Below are positions 53,113 to 61,459 of a DNA stretch of 64,000 bases, piece after piece. Positions within the stretch are counted from its first letter, which is position 1. Every line of letters starts with the position of its first letter. The notes beneath the pieces are model-generated. The model was given only the letters and a program-made list of their open reading frames with translations. It ran no database searches and had not been told where the DNA came from. The stretch is from positions 1-64,000 of the forward strand of contig NZ_JABVCF010000021.1 of the NCBI RefSeq assembly GCF_014595955.1. The letters are read 5' to 3'. The position numbers and the translations under genes were made by a program. This stretch comes from Pseudaminobacter soli (ex Zhang et al. 2022) (lineage in GTDB: Bacteria > Pseudomonadota > Alphaproteobacteria > Rhizobiales > Rhizobiaceae).

Positions 53113-54570
53113 ATGCCGCACGAAAGAAGAAAAACATTGCAAACTGAAAATCCGGCAAAGCTCGAAGGCTTTGCATCCCTGGGAATTACCGGCGCGTTGC
53201 TGAAGGCCACGGAGGCCGCCGGCTTCGACAGCCCGAAGCCGATCCAGATCAAGGCGATTCCGCCCCAGATCGAAGGCCGCGACATCCTGGGTGTTGCGCA
53301 GACCGGCTCGGGCAAGACCGCGGCCTACACGCTGCCGATCCTCTCCAGTATCGCGGCGCTCGGTACGAAGCGGCTTCCCCGTACTGCACGCGCGCTAATC
53401 CTGGCGCCGACCCGCGAACTCGCCGTCCAGATCGAGGAGACGATCCGTCTTCTGTCGAAGGGAACGCACATCTCCACCGCGCTGGTGCTTGGCGGCGTGT
53501 CGCGCTTCAGCCAGGTCAAGCGTATGGCGCCGGGCGTCGACATCCTGATCGCCACCCCCGGGCGCCTCACCGACCTCGTCCGCGAAGGCGAGGTGAAGTT
53601 GCACGAGACACGCTGGCTGGTTCTCGACGAAGCCGACCGCATGCTCGACATGGGCTTCATAAACGACGTGCGCCGCATCGCCGGCGCCACGCATCGCGAC
53701 CGCCAGACCGCATTCTTTTCCGCCACCATGCCGTCTGAGATCGAGTCGCTTGCCCGCTCGATCCTGAAGGATCCGGTGCATGTCGAGGTGGCGCCGCAGG
53801 GTACCACGGCGGCCGAGATCCGGCAGAGCGTCGTGCTGGCCAGGCTGAAGCAGAAGCGCAAGGTGCTGGCCACAATGCTCGCCGATCCGGCGATGTCTTC
53901 CGTCATGGTCTTCGCCCGCACCAAGCACGGCGCCGACCGCGTGGTGCGCGACCTTGAGCGCGACGGCTTCAGTGCTGCGGTCATCCACGGCAACAAGTCG
54001 CAGAACGCCCGCCAGAAGGCCCTCAACGGTTTTCGTGATGGCTCGGTGCGCATCCTAGTCGCAACCGATATCGCGGCGCGCGGCATCGACGTCCCCGGCA
54101 TCTCGCATGTAGTGAACTTCGACCTTCCGGACGAGGCGGAGACCTATGTCCACCGCATCGGCCGGACCGGTCGCAATGGTGCGGATGGTGTCGCGCTGAC
54201 CCTCGTCGACCCGAACGAGAACGCCAAGCTGCGGGCCGTGGAGCGGATCATCCGCATGAAGCTGCCGGTCGCGGCCGATCATCTTGGCGAGCCGGACCCG
54301 CAGGGCGAGCCGCGTATTCGCCAGGCAGAGTCGGACAGGGAACATGCGCAGCAACCGCGCGAGCACCATCGCGCCGGACGGCCGGGCGGGCCGGCAAAGC
54401 CGCGGCAAGGCTTTGGCAAGAAGCCGTTCTCCGCAAACAAGGAGGGCGGAAAGCGCTTTTCTGACAAGCCGCAGGGCGCCAAGCGTTTTGCCGAGCAGCC
54501 AGCGGGCGAGAATCGCGCTCCCGGCAAGAAGCGGCCCTTCCGCCGCCGCGGCCAGCAGAACGCCGCCTGA
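53113..54570 (+). CDS. DEAD-box RNA helicase, RhlE-like
   Basis: 485 residues from the ATG at 53113; a TTG at 53137 after AGAAGA is an alternative start. All helicase motifs are present: Q motif with FDSPKPIQ, motif I AQTGSGKTAAY, Ia PTRELAVQ, II DEADRML, III SAT, V ATDIAARGID and VI HRIGRTGR. The C-terminal 100 residues are basic, Gly/Pro/Lys-rich (RAGRPGGPAKPRQGFGKKPF) and probably bind RNA. It unwinds short RNA duplexes in ribosome assembly and cold adaptation. A terminator follows. Confidence 0.93.
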   Translation: MPHERRKTLQTENPAKLEGFASLGITGALLKATEAAGFDSPKPIQIKAIPPQIEGRDILGVAQTGSGKTAAYTLPILSSIAALGTKRLPRTARALILAPTRELAVQIEETIRLLSKGTHISTALVLGGVSRFSQVKRMAPGVDILIATPGRLTDLVREGEVKLHETRWLVLDEADRMLDMGFINDVRRIAGATHRDRQTAFFSATMPSEIESLARSILKDPVHVEVAPQGTTAAEIRQSVVLARLKQKRKVLATMLADPAMSSVMVFARTKHGADRVVRDLERDGFSAAVIHGNKSQNARQKALNGFRDGSVRILVATDIAARGIDVPGISHVVNFDLPDEAETYVHRIGRTGRNGADGVALTLVDPNENAKLRAVERIIRMKLPVAADHLGEPDPQGEPRIRQAESDREHAQQPREHHRAGRPGGPAKPRQGFGKKPFSANKEGGKRFSDKPQGAKRFAEQPAGENRAPGKKRPFRRRGQQNAA

Positions 54571-54635
54571 CAAGCATCTGGGCCGAACGAGTATTGGTTT
54601 GGTCCAATTGCCTGAGGAGGAAAGTTGAATTACGG

Positions 54636-54659
54636 CGGCTGGAGCCACGGCTCCGGCCG
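54636..54659 (+). terminator. Intrinsic terminator after rhlE
   Basis: CGGCTGGAG and CTCCGGCCG form a 9-base stem (one G-U pair) with loop CCACGG, followed by TTTCTGTTC. It lies 66 bases after the helicase stop and before the MFS gene. Confidence 0.65.
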
Positions 54660-54679
54660 TTTCTGTTCAAGGACAGTTC

Positions 54680-55879
54680 ATGGCCGGAATATCGGCGCTC
54701 GCGGTCGCCTATGTACTCAGCCAGTTCTACCGCTCGTTTCTTGCGGTGCTGACGCCTGTGCTTGGTGTTGAACTCGGCGTCACCAAGGCCGATTTATCGA
54801 TCGCCTCCGGCGCTTTCTATCTGACCTTCGCGCTTTCCCAGTTTCCGATCGGCGTCGCTCTGGACCGGATCGGCCCCCGCAAGACGGTAGCCATTGTTCT
54901 CGCGCTCGGAGCCGGCGGCGGCACCTTGCTGTTCGCGCTTGCGACCGGGCCCTGGATGATCGTCGCGGCGACTGCCCTGACCGGGATCGGATGCGGACCC
55001 GTGCTGATGGCCGCCCTCTTCATCTTCGCGCGCCTCTATTCTCCGGCTCGCTTCGCCATGCTTGCGTCCTGGCTGGTCGCGTTCGGGACGGCAGGCAACG
55101 TCATCGGCACCGCGCCGCTCGCCTACGCCGAGCAGGCATTCGGCTGGCGTGCGACAATGGCTGGACTGTGCCTGGTGACGCTCGCTGTCGCTGCCGCTTT
55201 GTACATCCTCGTCCGCGATCCGGAACGCCAGTGCTCCGAGTCGGCGCAGCCGGCAGGTTTTTCCGGTTACGCGGAACTGCTCCGCATGCCAGTGCTGTGG
55301 GCGATTTTGCCATTGATGACGTTTGCCTATGCTCCGTCGATAGGAATCCGCGGGCTGTGGGCCGGACCCTATCTTGCGGACGTGTTTGCAGCCGATGTCC
55401 TGGGAATTGGCCGCGTCACCTTCTTCATGGCGCTCGCCATGGTGGCCGGCTCGTTCATCTACGGGCCGCTCGATCAGTTCTTCGGTACGCGTAAATGGGT
55501 CGCTGTCGGCGGGACGATGCTCAGCATGGTCTCGATCCTGGCGCTGGGCGCTTTCCCCGACGATTCGGTGACCGCCTCGACCGTCCTGCTGATGCTGGTT
55601 GGGCTCGCAGGCGCCAGCTACGGTTTGCTCATGGCGCATGGCCGTGCGTTTCTGCCGTCCCATCTCATCGGGCGCGGCGTGACGCTGATGAACTTCTTTG
55701 CGATCGGCGGCGTCGCCCTGATGCAGTTCGCAACCGGCTGGGTGGTGACCAGCAGCATGGTGCCGGAGGCGCCTGAAGCGGCCTACCGCGCGCTCTTCCT
55801 GTTCATTGGGGCTGTCCTGGGCGCATCGCTGTTGATCTACCTGTTCTCACGCGACGCTAAGCCGGACACCGTCTCCTGA
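54680..55879 (+). CDS. MFS transporter
   Basis: 399 residues with 12 hydrophobic helices. The A-motif between helices 2 and 3 is LSQFPIGVALDRIGPRK, close to the family GxLaDrxGrk. The opening YVLSQFYRSFLAVLTPVLGVELG resembles the nitrate/nitrite- and oxalate-type branch of the superfamily, but specificity cannot be read. No signal peptide. It starts 20 bases after the rhlE terminator, so it probably has its own promoter. Confidence 0.87.
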   Translation: MAGISALAVAYVLSQFYRSFLAVLTPVLGVELGVTKADLSIASGAFYLTFALSQFPIGVALDRIGPRKTVAIVLALGAGGGTLLFALATGPWMIVAATALTGIGCGPVLMAALFIFARLYSPARFAMLASWLVAFGTAGNVIGTAPLAYAEQAFGWRATMAGLCLVTLAVAAALYILVRDPERQCSESAQPAGFSGYAELLRMPVLWAILPLMTFAYAPSIGIRGLWAGPYLADVFAADVLGIGRVTFFMALAMVAGSFIYGPLDQFFGTRKWVAVGGTMLSMVSILALGAFPDDSVTASTVLLMLVGLAGASYGLLMAHGRAFLPSHLIGRGVTLMNFFAIGGVALMQFATGWVVTSSMVPEAPEAAYRALFLFIGAVLGASLLIYLFSRDAKPDTVS

Positions 55880-56077
55880 GCCTTGGCGCCAAGCCGATCG
55901 GCTGAACGGGGTTCGGTTGGAAAATTCGTCCACGCCAAGCCCATTCGCCAGAACAGCCATCGTTGAATGTCAGGGCGGTCTCTGGCAGGAAAGCGGTCGC
56001 GTGCGGCGCAATCGCCGCTGCTTCGCCTAAATCGCAACCGGGGCGAGTGAGCGCCGGTCGACAACAGGAAACGTCCA

Positions 56078-57109
56078 ATGCTTGGTTCGGTGATCGACGC
56101 GATCGGCAACACGCCGCTTATTCGTCTGCGGCGCGCATCGGAGGAAACCGGCTGCGAAATCCTCGGCAAGGCCGAATTCATGAACCCCGGCCAGTCGGTG
56201 AAGGACCGGGCCGGCCTCTTCATCATCCGTGATGCCGAGAAGCGGGGCTTGCTGCGTCCGGGCGGCGTGATCGTCGAAGGCACCGCCGGCAACACCGGCA
56301 TCGGCCTCACCGTCGTCGCCAAGGCGCTCGGCTACAGGACCGTAATCGTCATCCCAGACACCCAGAGCCAGGAGAAGAAGGACGCGCTGCGCGTGCTCGG
56401 CGCCGAACTCATCGAAGTGCCCGCCGTTCCGTACAAGAACCCGAACAACTACGTGAAGGTGTCCGGGCGCCTCGCCGAGCAGCTTGCGCGCACCGAGCCG
56501 AACGGTGCGATCTGGGCCAACCAGTTCGACAACATCGCCAATCGCGACGGCCACATCCGAACGACCGCCGAGGAGATCTGGACCGGCACGCAGGGCAAGG
56601 TGGACGGCTTCGTTTCGGCAGTCGGGACCGGCGGCACGCTGGCGGGTGTTGCCATGGGACTGAAGGCGAAGCGCAAGGACGTGAAGATCGCCCTCGCCGA
56701 TCCGCTGGGGGCAGCCTTGTACAGCTTCTATACCACCGGCGAACTCAAGGCCGAGGGCAGTTCGATCACCGAAGGAATCGGGCAGGGCAGGATCACCGCC
56801 AATCTGGACGGCTTCACGCCCGACTTCTCGTTCCAGATCCCGGACGAGGAGGCGCTGCCGATCGTGTTCGATCTGGTGCAGGAGGAGGGGCTCTGCCTCG
56901 GCGGGTCGACCGGCATCAACATCGCCGGTGCGATCCGGCTGGCGCGCGAACTCGGGCCGGGCCACACCATAGTCACCGTCCTCGCCGACTATGGCACTCG
57001 CTATCAGTCGAAGATGTTCAATCCGTCCTTCCTGCGCAGCAAGAACCTGCCGGTGCCTGAGTGGATGGACCGCACGCCCGAAATCTCCGTGCCCTACGAG
57101 CAGGTTTGA
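56078..57109 (+). CDS. cysK: Cysteine synthase (O-acetylserine sulfhydrylase)
   Basis: 343 residues. The PLP lysine lies in MNPGQSVKDRAG (Lys near 43), the substrate loop is EGTAGNTGIG, and the phosphate-binding GTGGTLAGV lies near 185; LADYGTRYQSKMF near the end is the family's closing segment. It is about 20-30 residues longer at the C-terminus than classic CysK (EWMDRTPEISVPYEQV), a form common in Hyphomicrobiales. It forms cysteine from O-acetylserine and sulfide. Its stop is 2 bases before the AlaX-like gene, a conserved pair. Confidence 0.92.
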   Translation: MLGSVIDAIGNTPLIRLRRASEETGCEILGKAEFMNPGQSVKDRAGLFIIRDAEKRGLLRPGGVIVEGTAGNTGIGLTVVAKALGYRTVIVIPDTQSQEKKDALRVLGAELIEVPAVPYKNPNNYVKVSGRLAEQLARTEPNGAIWANQFDNIANRDGHIRTTAEEIWTGTQGKVDGFVSAVGTGGTLAGVAMGLKAKRKDVKIALADPLGAALYSFYTTGELKAEGSSITEGIGQGRITANLDGFTPDFSFQIPDEEALPIVFDLVQEEGLCLGGSTGINIAGAIRLARELGPGHTIVTVLADYGTRYQSKMFNPSFLRSKNLPVPEWMDRTPEISVPYEQV

Positions 57110-57111
57110 CG

Positions 57112-57852
57112 ATGACTGAGGGCACGGGGGCGCTCTTCCGCGAGGATGCCTATCTCCAGGAGACCGAGGCGCGCGTCATCGGAGTGAACGAGCGCGGCGG
57201 CATCCTGCTTGACCGTACTGTGTTCTACGCCACCTCCGGCGGCCAGCCCGGCGATACGGGCTATATTGTTCGGCCGGATGGCGGCCGCATCGCCATCGCG
57301 ACGACGGTCACCGGCGAGACCAAGGACGAGATCATCCACGTTCCTGCTCCAGACCAGAGCCTGCCGGAGCCCGGCGAAATGGTCCGGGTCGTGATCGACT
57401 GGCCGCGGCGTCTTCAGTTGATGCGCATGCATACGGCCTGCCATCTGCTCACCGTGGTCTGTCCCTTCCCGATCACCGGCGCTGCTGTCGGCGAGGCGGA
57501 GAGCAGGGTGGATTTCGACATCCCGGATCCGAGCTACACGAAGGAACTGGTCAGCGAGCGGCTGATGCAACTGATCGCTGCCGACCACCCGGTCTTCACT
57601 CGCTGGATTACCGACGAAGATCTCGCCGCCAATCCAAACCTGGTGAAGTCGAAGAACGTGCGACCCCCGTCCGGAACTGGCCGCATCCGCCTGGTTGGCA
57701 TTGGCGAGAACGGGTCGGTGGACAGCCAGCCGTGCGGCGGCACGCATGTACGCTCGACCGCTGAGGTCGGCGCGATCCACATCGGCAAGATCGAGAAGAA
57801 GGGCCGCGAGAACCGCCGTTTTCGCATCCGTTTCGGCCCGCTGCCGCAGTAG
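57112..57852 (+). CDS. Alanyl-tRNA editing protein (AlaX type)
   Basis: 246 residues from the ATG at 57112. The editing domain shows RTVFYATSGGQPGDTG near 41 and the zinc ligands in HTACHLL (His/His near 106-110) and CGGTHV (Cys/His near 209-213), with SRVDFD between. The protein hydrolyses Ser or Gly wrongly charged to tRNA-Ala. Coupled to cysK, probably by one mRNA, which connects serine metabolism with editing. Confidence 0.9.
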   Translation: MTEGTGALFREDAYLQETEARVIGVNERGGILLDRTVFYATSGGQPGDTGYIVRPDGGRIAIATTVTGETKDEIIHVPAPDQSLPEPGEMVRVVIDWPRRLQLMRMHTACHLLTVVCPFPITGAAVGEAESRVDFDIPDPSYTKELVSERLMQLIAADHPVFTRWITDEDLAANPNLVKSKNVRPPSGTGRIRLVGIGENGSVDSQPCGGTHVRSTAEVGAIHIGKIEKKGRENRRFRIRFGPLPQ

Positions 57853-57872
57853 CCCCGAACCGGGAGCGCGGA

Positions 57873-58193
57873 TCAGCCGTAGTTCCGGGTCTGACGCACT
57901 TCGTGATGGGTCGACCGCTCGTCCCACCTCTTCAGGATCTTGCGCGCCTCGGCGGGCACATAGGCTGCTTCGTAGTCCGGACCCTGGAAGTCGATTACGT
58001 TCTCCAGTGAATCGAAGCTCATGATCGTCGTGAACTGCACTTCCTCGCCGTTGTCGCGCCTCAGCAACTCGATCGCGCGATAGCCGGGGATCTTCTTGGC
58101 CTCGATGCCGGGAAAGACGAAGCTGTCCAGGAGCCGCTCATAAGCGTCGGCATTCTCTTGGGTGGTGTAGCCGTTCCAGATGCGCTTGATCAT
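57873..58193 (-). CDS. Antibiotic biosynthesis monooxygenase (ABM) domain-like protein
   Basis: 106 residues, a single alpha/beta barrel of the dimeric ABM type: MIKRIWNGYTTQENADAYERLL opens the first strand-helix unit, and VQFTTIMSFDSLENVIDFQG and YVPAEARKILKRWDERSTHHEV close the fold with a His-rich end. Members include quinol monooxygenases and heme-degrading enzymes, but many have unknown roles. The gene is convergent with alaX and just 3' of the bestrophin gene on its own strand. Confidence 0.78.
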   Translation of the reverse strand: MIKRIWNGYTTQENADAYERLLDSFVFPGIEAKKIPGYRAIELLRRDNGEEVQFTTIMSFDSLENVIDFQGPDYEAAYVPAEARKILKRWDERSTHHEVRQTRNYG

Positions 58194-58257
58194 CGCGTTT
58201 GACCCTCGTCATTTGGGCGTAGCGACTGCAGGCGGCTCGCTTTTTGCGCCAATCCTC

Positions 58258-59163
58258 TCAGGAGAAGAAATAGTTCTTCGCCGGCAGCATCGGCGGCGCT
58301 GGCTCGCCGAGAGCCTCGAGCACTGAAATCTCGCAGACCCGGCACAGTCCGTCGAGGGCCAGATCGTTTGCCTCCGTCCCGAACGGATCCTCCAACTCCT
58401 CCGACAACGCGTCGAGACCGAAAAAAGTGTAGGCAAGCAGCGCGGTGAACAGCGGCGTCGCCCAGCCGGTCGTCGAGACCAGCCCGAAGGGCAGCAGAAG
58501 ACAGACGATATGGGCCGTGCGCTGAAGCAGCAGCGTGTAGGCGAAGGGCAGCGGCGTGCCGGCGATCCGCTCGCAACCAGCCTGTATCGCCGCGATCGAA
58601 GCGAGGCGCTCGTCGAGGATGCGAAAGCCGATCGGGTCGAGCGCTCCGCTCCGGCTGGCTGATGCGATCTGCCGGCCCATGCTCCGGACCAGTTCGTCGG
58701 GTTTGTTGAGAAACCCGGCGAGGCTGTCGGCGTCTTTCCCGATGAAGGTCCTCGCATCTGTCGTGGCGTCGATGCGGCGAAGCTGCCCGCGTAGCATGTG
58801 GCAGAAGGCGAGGGCGTTCATCAGCAGCGCCCGGTGCTCGTCGCGATCGACGATCAGAGCCGTCGCTGCGCGCGAAAAATTGCGGATGTCGTAGACGAGT
58901 TGGCCCCACAGTTTTCGAGCCTCCCACCAGCGATCGTAGGCGGCGTTGTTGCGGAAGCCGAGATAGATGGAGAGCGTCACCGCGAGCAGGCCGAACGGCG
59001 CGATGTTGAAGCTGCTCATGTCGAGCGCGAAGTACGAGACGGCGGCGACGATGAGAGCGGCGTAGAGCGCGAAGCCGACGATATGCGGCAGGATGCGCGG
59101 GACGATCGATCCGCGCATCACGAAAAAGAGCTGAAAAATGTTCGGCCGGGGACGGACGATCAT
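58258..59163 (-). CDS. Bestrophin-family (UPF0187) ion channel
   Basis: 301 residues with four main membrane helices. YLGFRNNAAYDRWWEARKLWGQLVYDIRNF is the bestrophin signature (RxNxAYDRWWEAR), and FFGLDALSEELEDPFGTEANDLALDGLC near 240-270 is the conserved calcium-clasp-like segment. Bacterial members are pentameric channels, often sodium- or anion-selective. The ATG opens MIVRPRPN, typical. Probably separate from the ABM gene, 64 bases downstream on the same strand. Confidence 0.9.
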   Translation of the reverse strand: MIVRPRPNIFQLFFVMRGSIVPRILPHIVGFALYAALIVAAVSYFALDMSSFNIAPFGLLAVTLSIYLGFRNNAAYDRWWEARKLWGQLVYDIRNFSRAATALIVDRDEHRALLMNALAFCHMLRGQLRRIDATTDARTFIGKDADSLAGFLNKPDELVRSMGRQIASASRSGALDPIGFRILDERLASIAAIQAGCERIAGTPLPFAYTLLLQRTAHIVCLLLPFGLVSTTGWATPLFTALLAYTFFGLDALSEELEDPFGTEANDLALDGLCRVCEISVLEALGEPAPPMLPAKNYFFS

Positions 59164-59257
59164 GGAATTTCAGTGCGTCTTTTGAAGCTCGTCCGCGACG
59201 GAAGGTTGATTGTTGCCGATAAGGTGCTGGCTCGCCCGCAGGCGCAAAGTCGCCACC

Positions 59258-61309
59258 TCAGATGTCCAACTCTTCCGTATGCGCAAACTCGGCGCGCTCC
59301 TGGATGAAGCGGAAGCGCAACTCGGCCTTTGTGCCCATCAGTGCCTCGACCGCTGATTTGGTGGCATCCTCCTCGTCGATCACCTCGACCCTGAGCAGCG
59401 TGCGCTTCTTGGGGTCCATCGTGGTTTCCTTGAGCTGGGCGGCCATCATCTCGCCAAGACCCTTGAACCGGCCGATCTCGATCTTGCCGCGCCCGGTGAA
59501 CTCGGTCCGCAGAAGCTCGTCCTTGTGGGCGTCGTTGCGGGCATACAGCACCTTGCCGCCCTGGCTGATGCGGTAGAGCGGGGGAACCGCCAAATAAAGG
59601 TGGTTGCCGCGGATGAGCTGCGGCATCTCCTGGTAGAAGAAGGTGATGAGCAGCGAGGCGATGTGCGCACCGTCCACGTCCGCGTCGGTCATGATGATCA
59701 CGCGGTCGTAGCGGAGATCCTCCTCGCGGTAGCGCGTGCGCGTGCCGCAGCCGAGCGCCTGTATCAGGTCGGCAATGGTCTGGTTCGCCGCGAGCTTGTC
59801 GCTGCCTGCACTGGCAACGTTGAGGATTTTTCCTCGCAGCGGCAGCACCGCCTGCGACTGGCGGTCGCGCGCCTGCTTGGCCGAGCCGCCCGCCGAGTCG
59901 CCTTCTACGATGAAGATCTCGGCGCCTGCAGCGGCGTTCTGGGTGCAGTCAGCGAGCTTCCCGGGCAGGCGCAGCTTGCGCACGGCGCTCTTGCGACTGA
60001 CTTCCTTTTCCTGACGGCGGCGCAGGCGCTCGTCGGCGCGCGCGATCACCCAGTCGAGCAGTTTTGAGGATTCCTGCGGATTGTCGGCGAGCCAGTGGTC
60101 GAAGGCGTCGCGCACGGCCGACTCGACGATGCGGATCGCCTCGGCGGTAGCGAGCCGGTCCTTGGTCTGGCCAACGAACTCCGGCTCTCGGATAAAGACC
60201 GAGAGCATGCCTGCCGCGGAGATCATCACGTCCTCGGGCGTGACCACCGCCGCCCGCTTGTTGCCGACCAGATCGGCATAGGCCTTGAGGCCGCGGGTCA
60301 GAACCGAGCGGAAGCCGGCTTCGTGGGTTCCGCCCTCAGGGGTCGGAATGGTGTTGCAGTAGGAATTGAGGAACCCGTCGCCGCCGTACCAGGTCACCGC
60401 CCATTCGATCGAGCCGTGACCGCCCTGGCGCTCGCTTTTTCCAGCGAAGACCTCACGGGTCACCTGGAACTCGTCGCCGAGTGAGGCGACCAGATAGTCC
60501 TTCAGGCCTCCGGGAAAGTGGAAGACGGCTTTGTCCGGTGTCTTGTCCTTGTCGGCAATGAGTTCGGGCGCGCACGACCAGCGGATTTCGACGCCACCGA
60601 AGAGGTAGGCCTTGGACCGCGCCATGCGGTAGATGCGCGCCGGCTCGAACTTCGCGCCCTCGCCGAAGATTTGCGCATCTGGATGGAAGCGCGTGCGGGT
60701 GCCGCGGCGGTTCTGCACGTCGCCGAGTAGTTCCAGCCCGCCCTGCGGCACACCGCGCGAAAAGCGCTGGCGATAGAGCTTTCGGCCGCGGGCGACCTCG
60801 ACCTCGAGGTGGTCGGAGAGCGCGTTCACCACCGAAACGCCGACGCCGTGCAGGCCGCCGGACGTCTCATACACCTTGGAGTCGAACTTGCCGCCGGCGT
60901 GCAGCGTGGTCATGATGACTTCGAGCGCCGACTTGTCCTTGAATTTCGGATGCGGGTCGACAGGGATACCGCGGCCGTTGTCGGTCACCGTCAGGAAGCC
61001 GTCGGCCGAAAGCTCGACCTCGATGAATGTGGCGTGCCCGGCTACGGCCTCGTCCATCGAGTTGTCGATGACTTCCGCGAACAGATGGTGCAGCGCCTTC
61101 TCGTCGGTGCCGCCGATATACATGCCCGGCCGCCGGCGGACGGGCTCGAGGCCCTCGAGAACCTCGATGTGGCTGGCGTCATAGGATTCGCTGCTGTCCC
61201 TTGCGGCGACGCTCTTCTTCGCAGCCTGCACAATCGGGTCGGCCGTCCGCGCGGGGCGCGGAGCCGATGGACTGATCGAGTCAAAGAGATCGTTGCTATT
61301 GTCGTCCAT
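59258..61309 (-). CDS. parE: DNA topoisomerase IV subunit B
   Basis: 683 residues, the alphaproteobacterial ParE length. GHKL ATPase domain: EVIDNSMDEAVAGH, TDNGRGIPVDPHPKFKDKSALEV and GLHGVGVSVVNALS. The transducer domain follows, then Toprim: IVEGDSAGGSAKQARDR with catalytic Glu, and IIMTDADVDGAHIASLL with the metal Asp-x-Asp. The C-terminal RFKGLGEMMAAQLKETTMDP is shared with GyrB; the absent GyrB-like Lys-rich insert and the N-terminal extension favour ParE. With ParC it decatenates daughter chromosomes. Confidence 0.93.
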   Translation of the reverse strand: MDDNSNDLFDSISPSAPRPARTADPIVQAAKKSVAARDSSESYDASHIEVLEGLEPVRRRPGMYIGGTDEKALHHLFAEVIDNSMDEAVAGHATFIEVELSADGFLTVTDNGRGIPVDPHPKFKDKSALEVIMTTLHAGGKFDSKVYETSGGLHGVGVSVVNALSDHLEVEVARGRKLYRQRFSRGVPQGGLELLGDVQNRRGTRTRFHPDAQIFGEGAKFEPARIYRMARSKAYLFGGVEIRWSCAPELIADKDKTPDKAVFHFPGGLKDYLVASLGDEFQVTREVFAGKSERQGGHGSIEWAVTWYGGDGFLNSYCNTIPTPEGGTHEAGFRSVLTRGLKAYADLVGNKRAAVVTPEDVMISAAGMLSVFIREPEFVGQTKDRLATAEAIRIVESAVRDAFDHWLADNPQESSKLLDWVIARADERLRRRQEKEVSRKSAVRKLRLPGKLADCTQNAAAGAEIFIVEGDSAGGSAKQARDRQSQAVLPLRGKILNVASAGSDKLAANQTIADLIQALGCGTRTRYREEDLRYDRVIIMTDADVDGAHIASLLITFFYQEMPQLIRGNHLYLAVPPLYRISQGGKVLYARNDAHKDELLRTEFTGRGKIEIGRFKGLGEMMAAQLKETTMDPKKRTLLRVEVIDEEDATKSAVEALMGTKAELRFRFIQERAEFAHTEELDI

Positions 61310-61459
61310 GAGGCCTTCAGTGATGATTCGGCAGGTGCGATATTTGCACGAAAAGCAACGGCGATGACACCGGTTCGCGATTCGTTCGCGAGGCTGTCCA
61401 CGCCAATCGTGGCGGGGATGTGGTTTAGTGTAACATCCGCGGGGAGTTGGTCCCGGTAG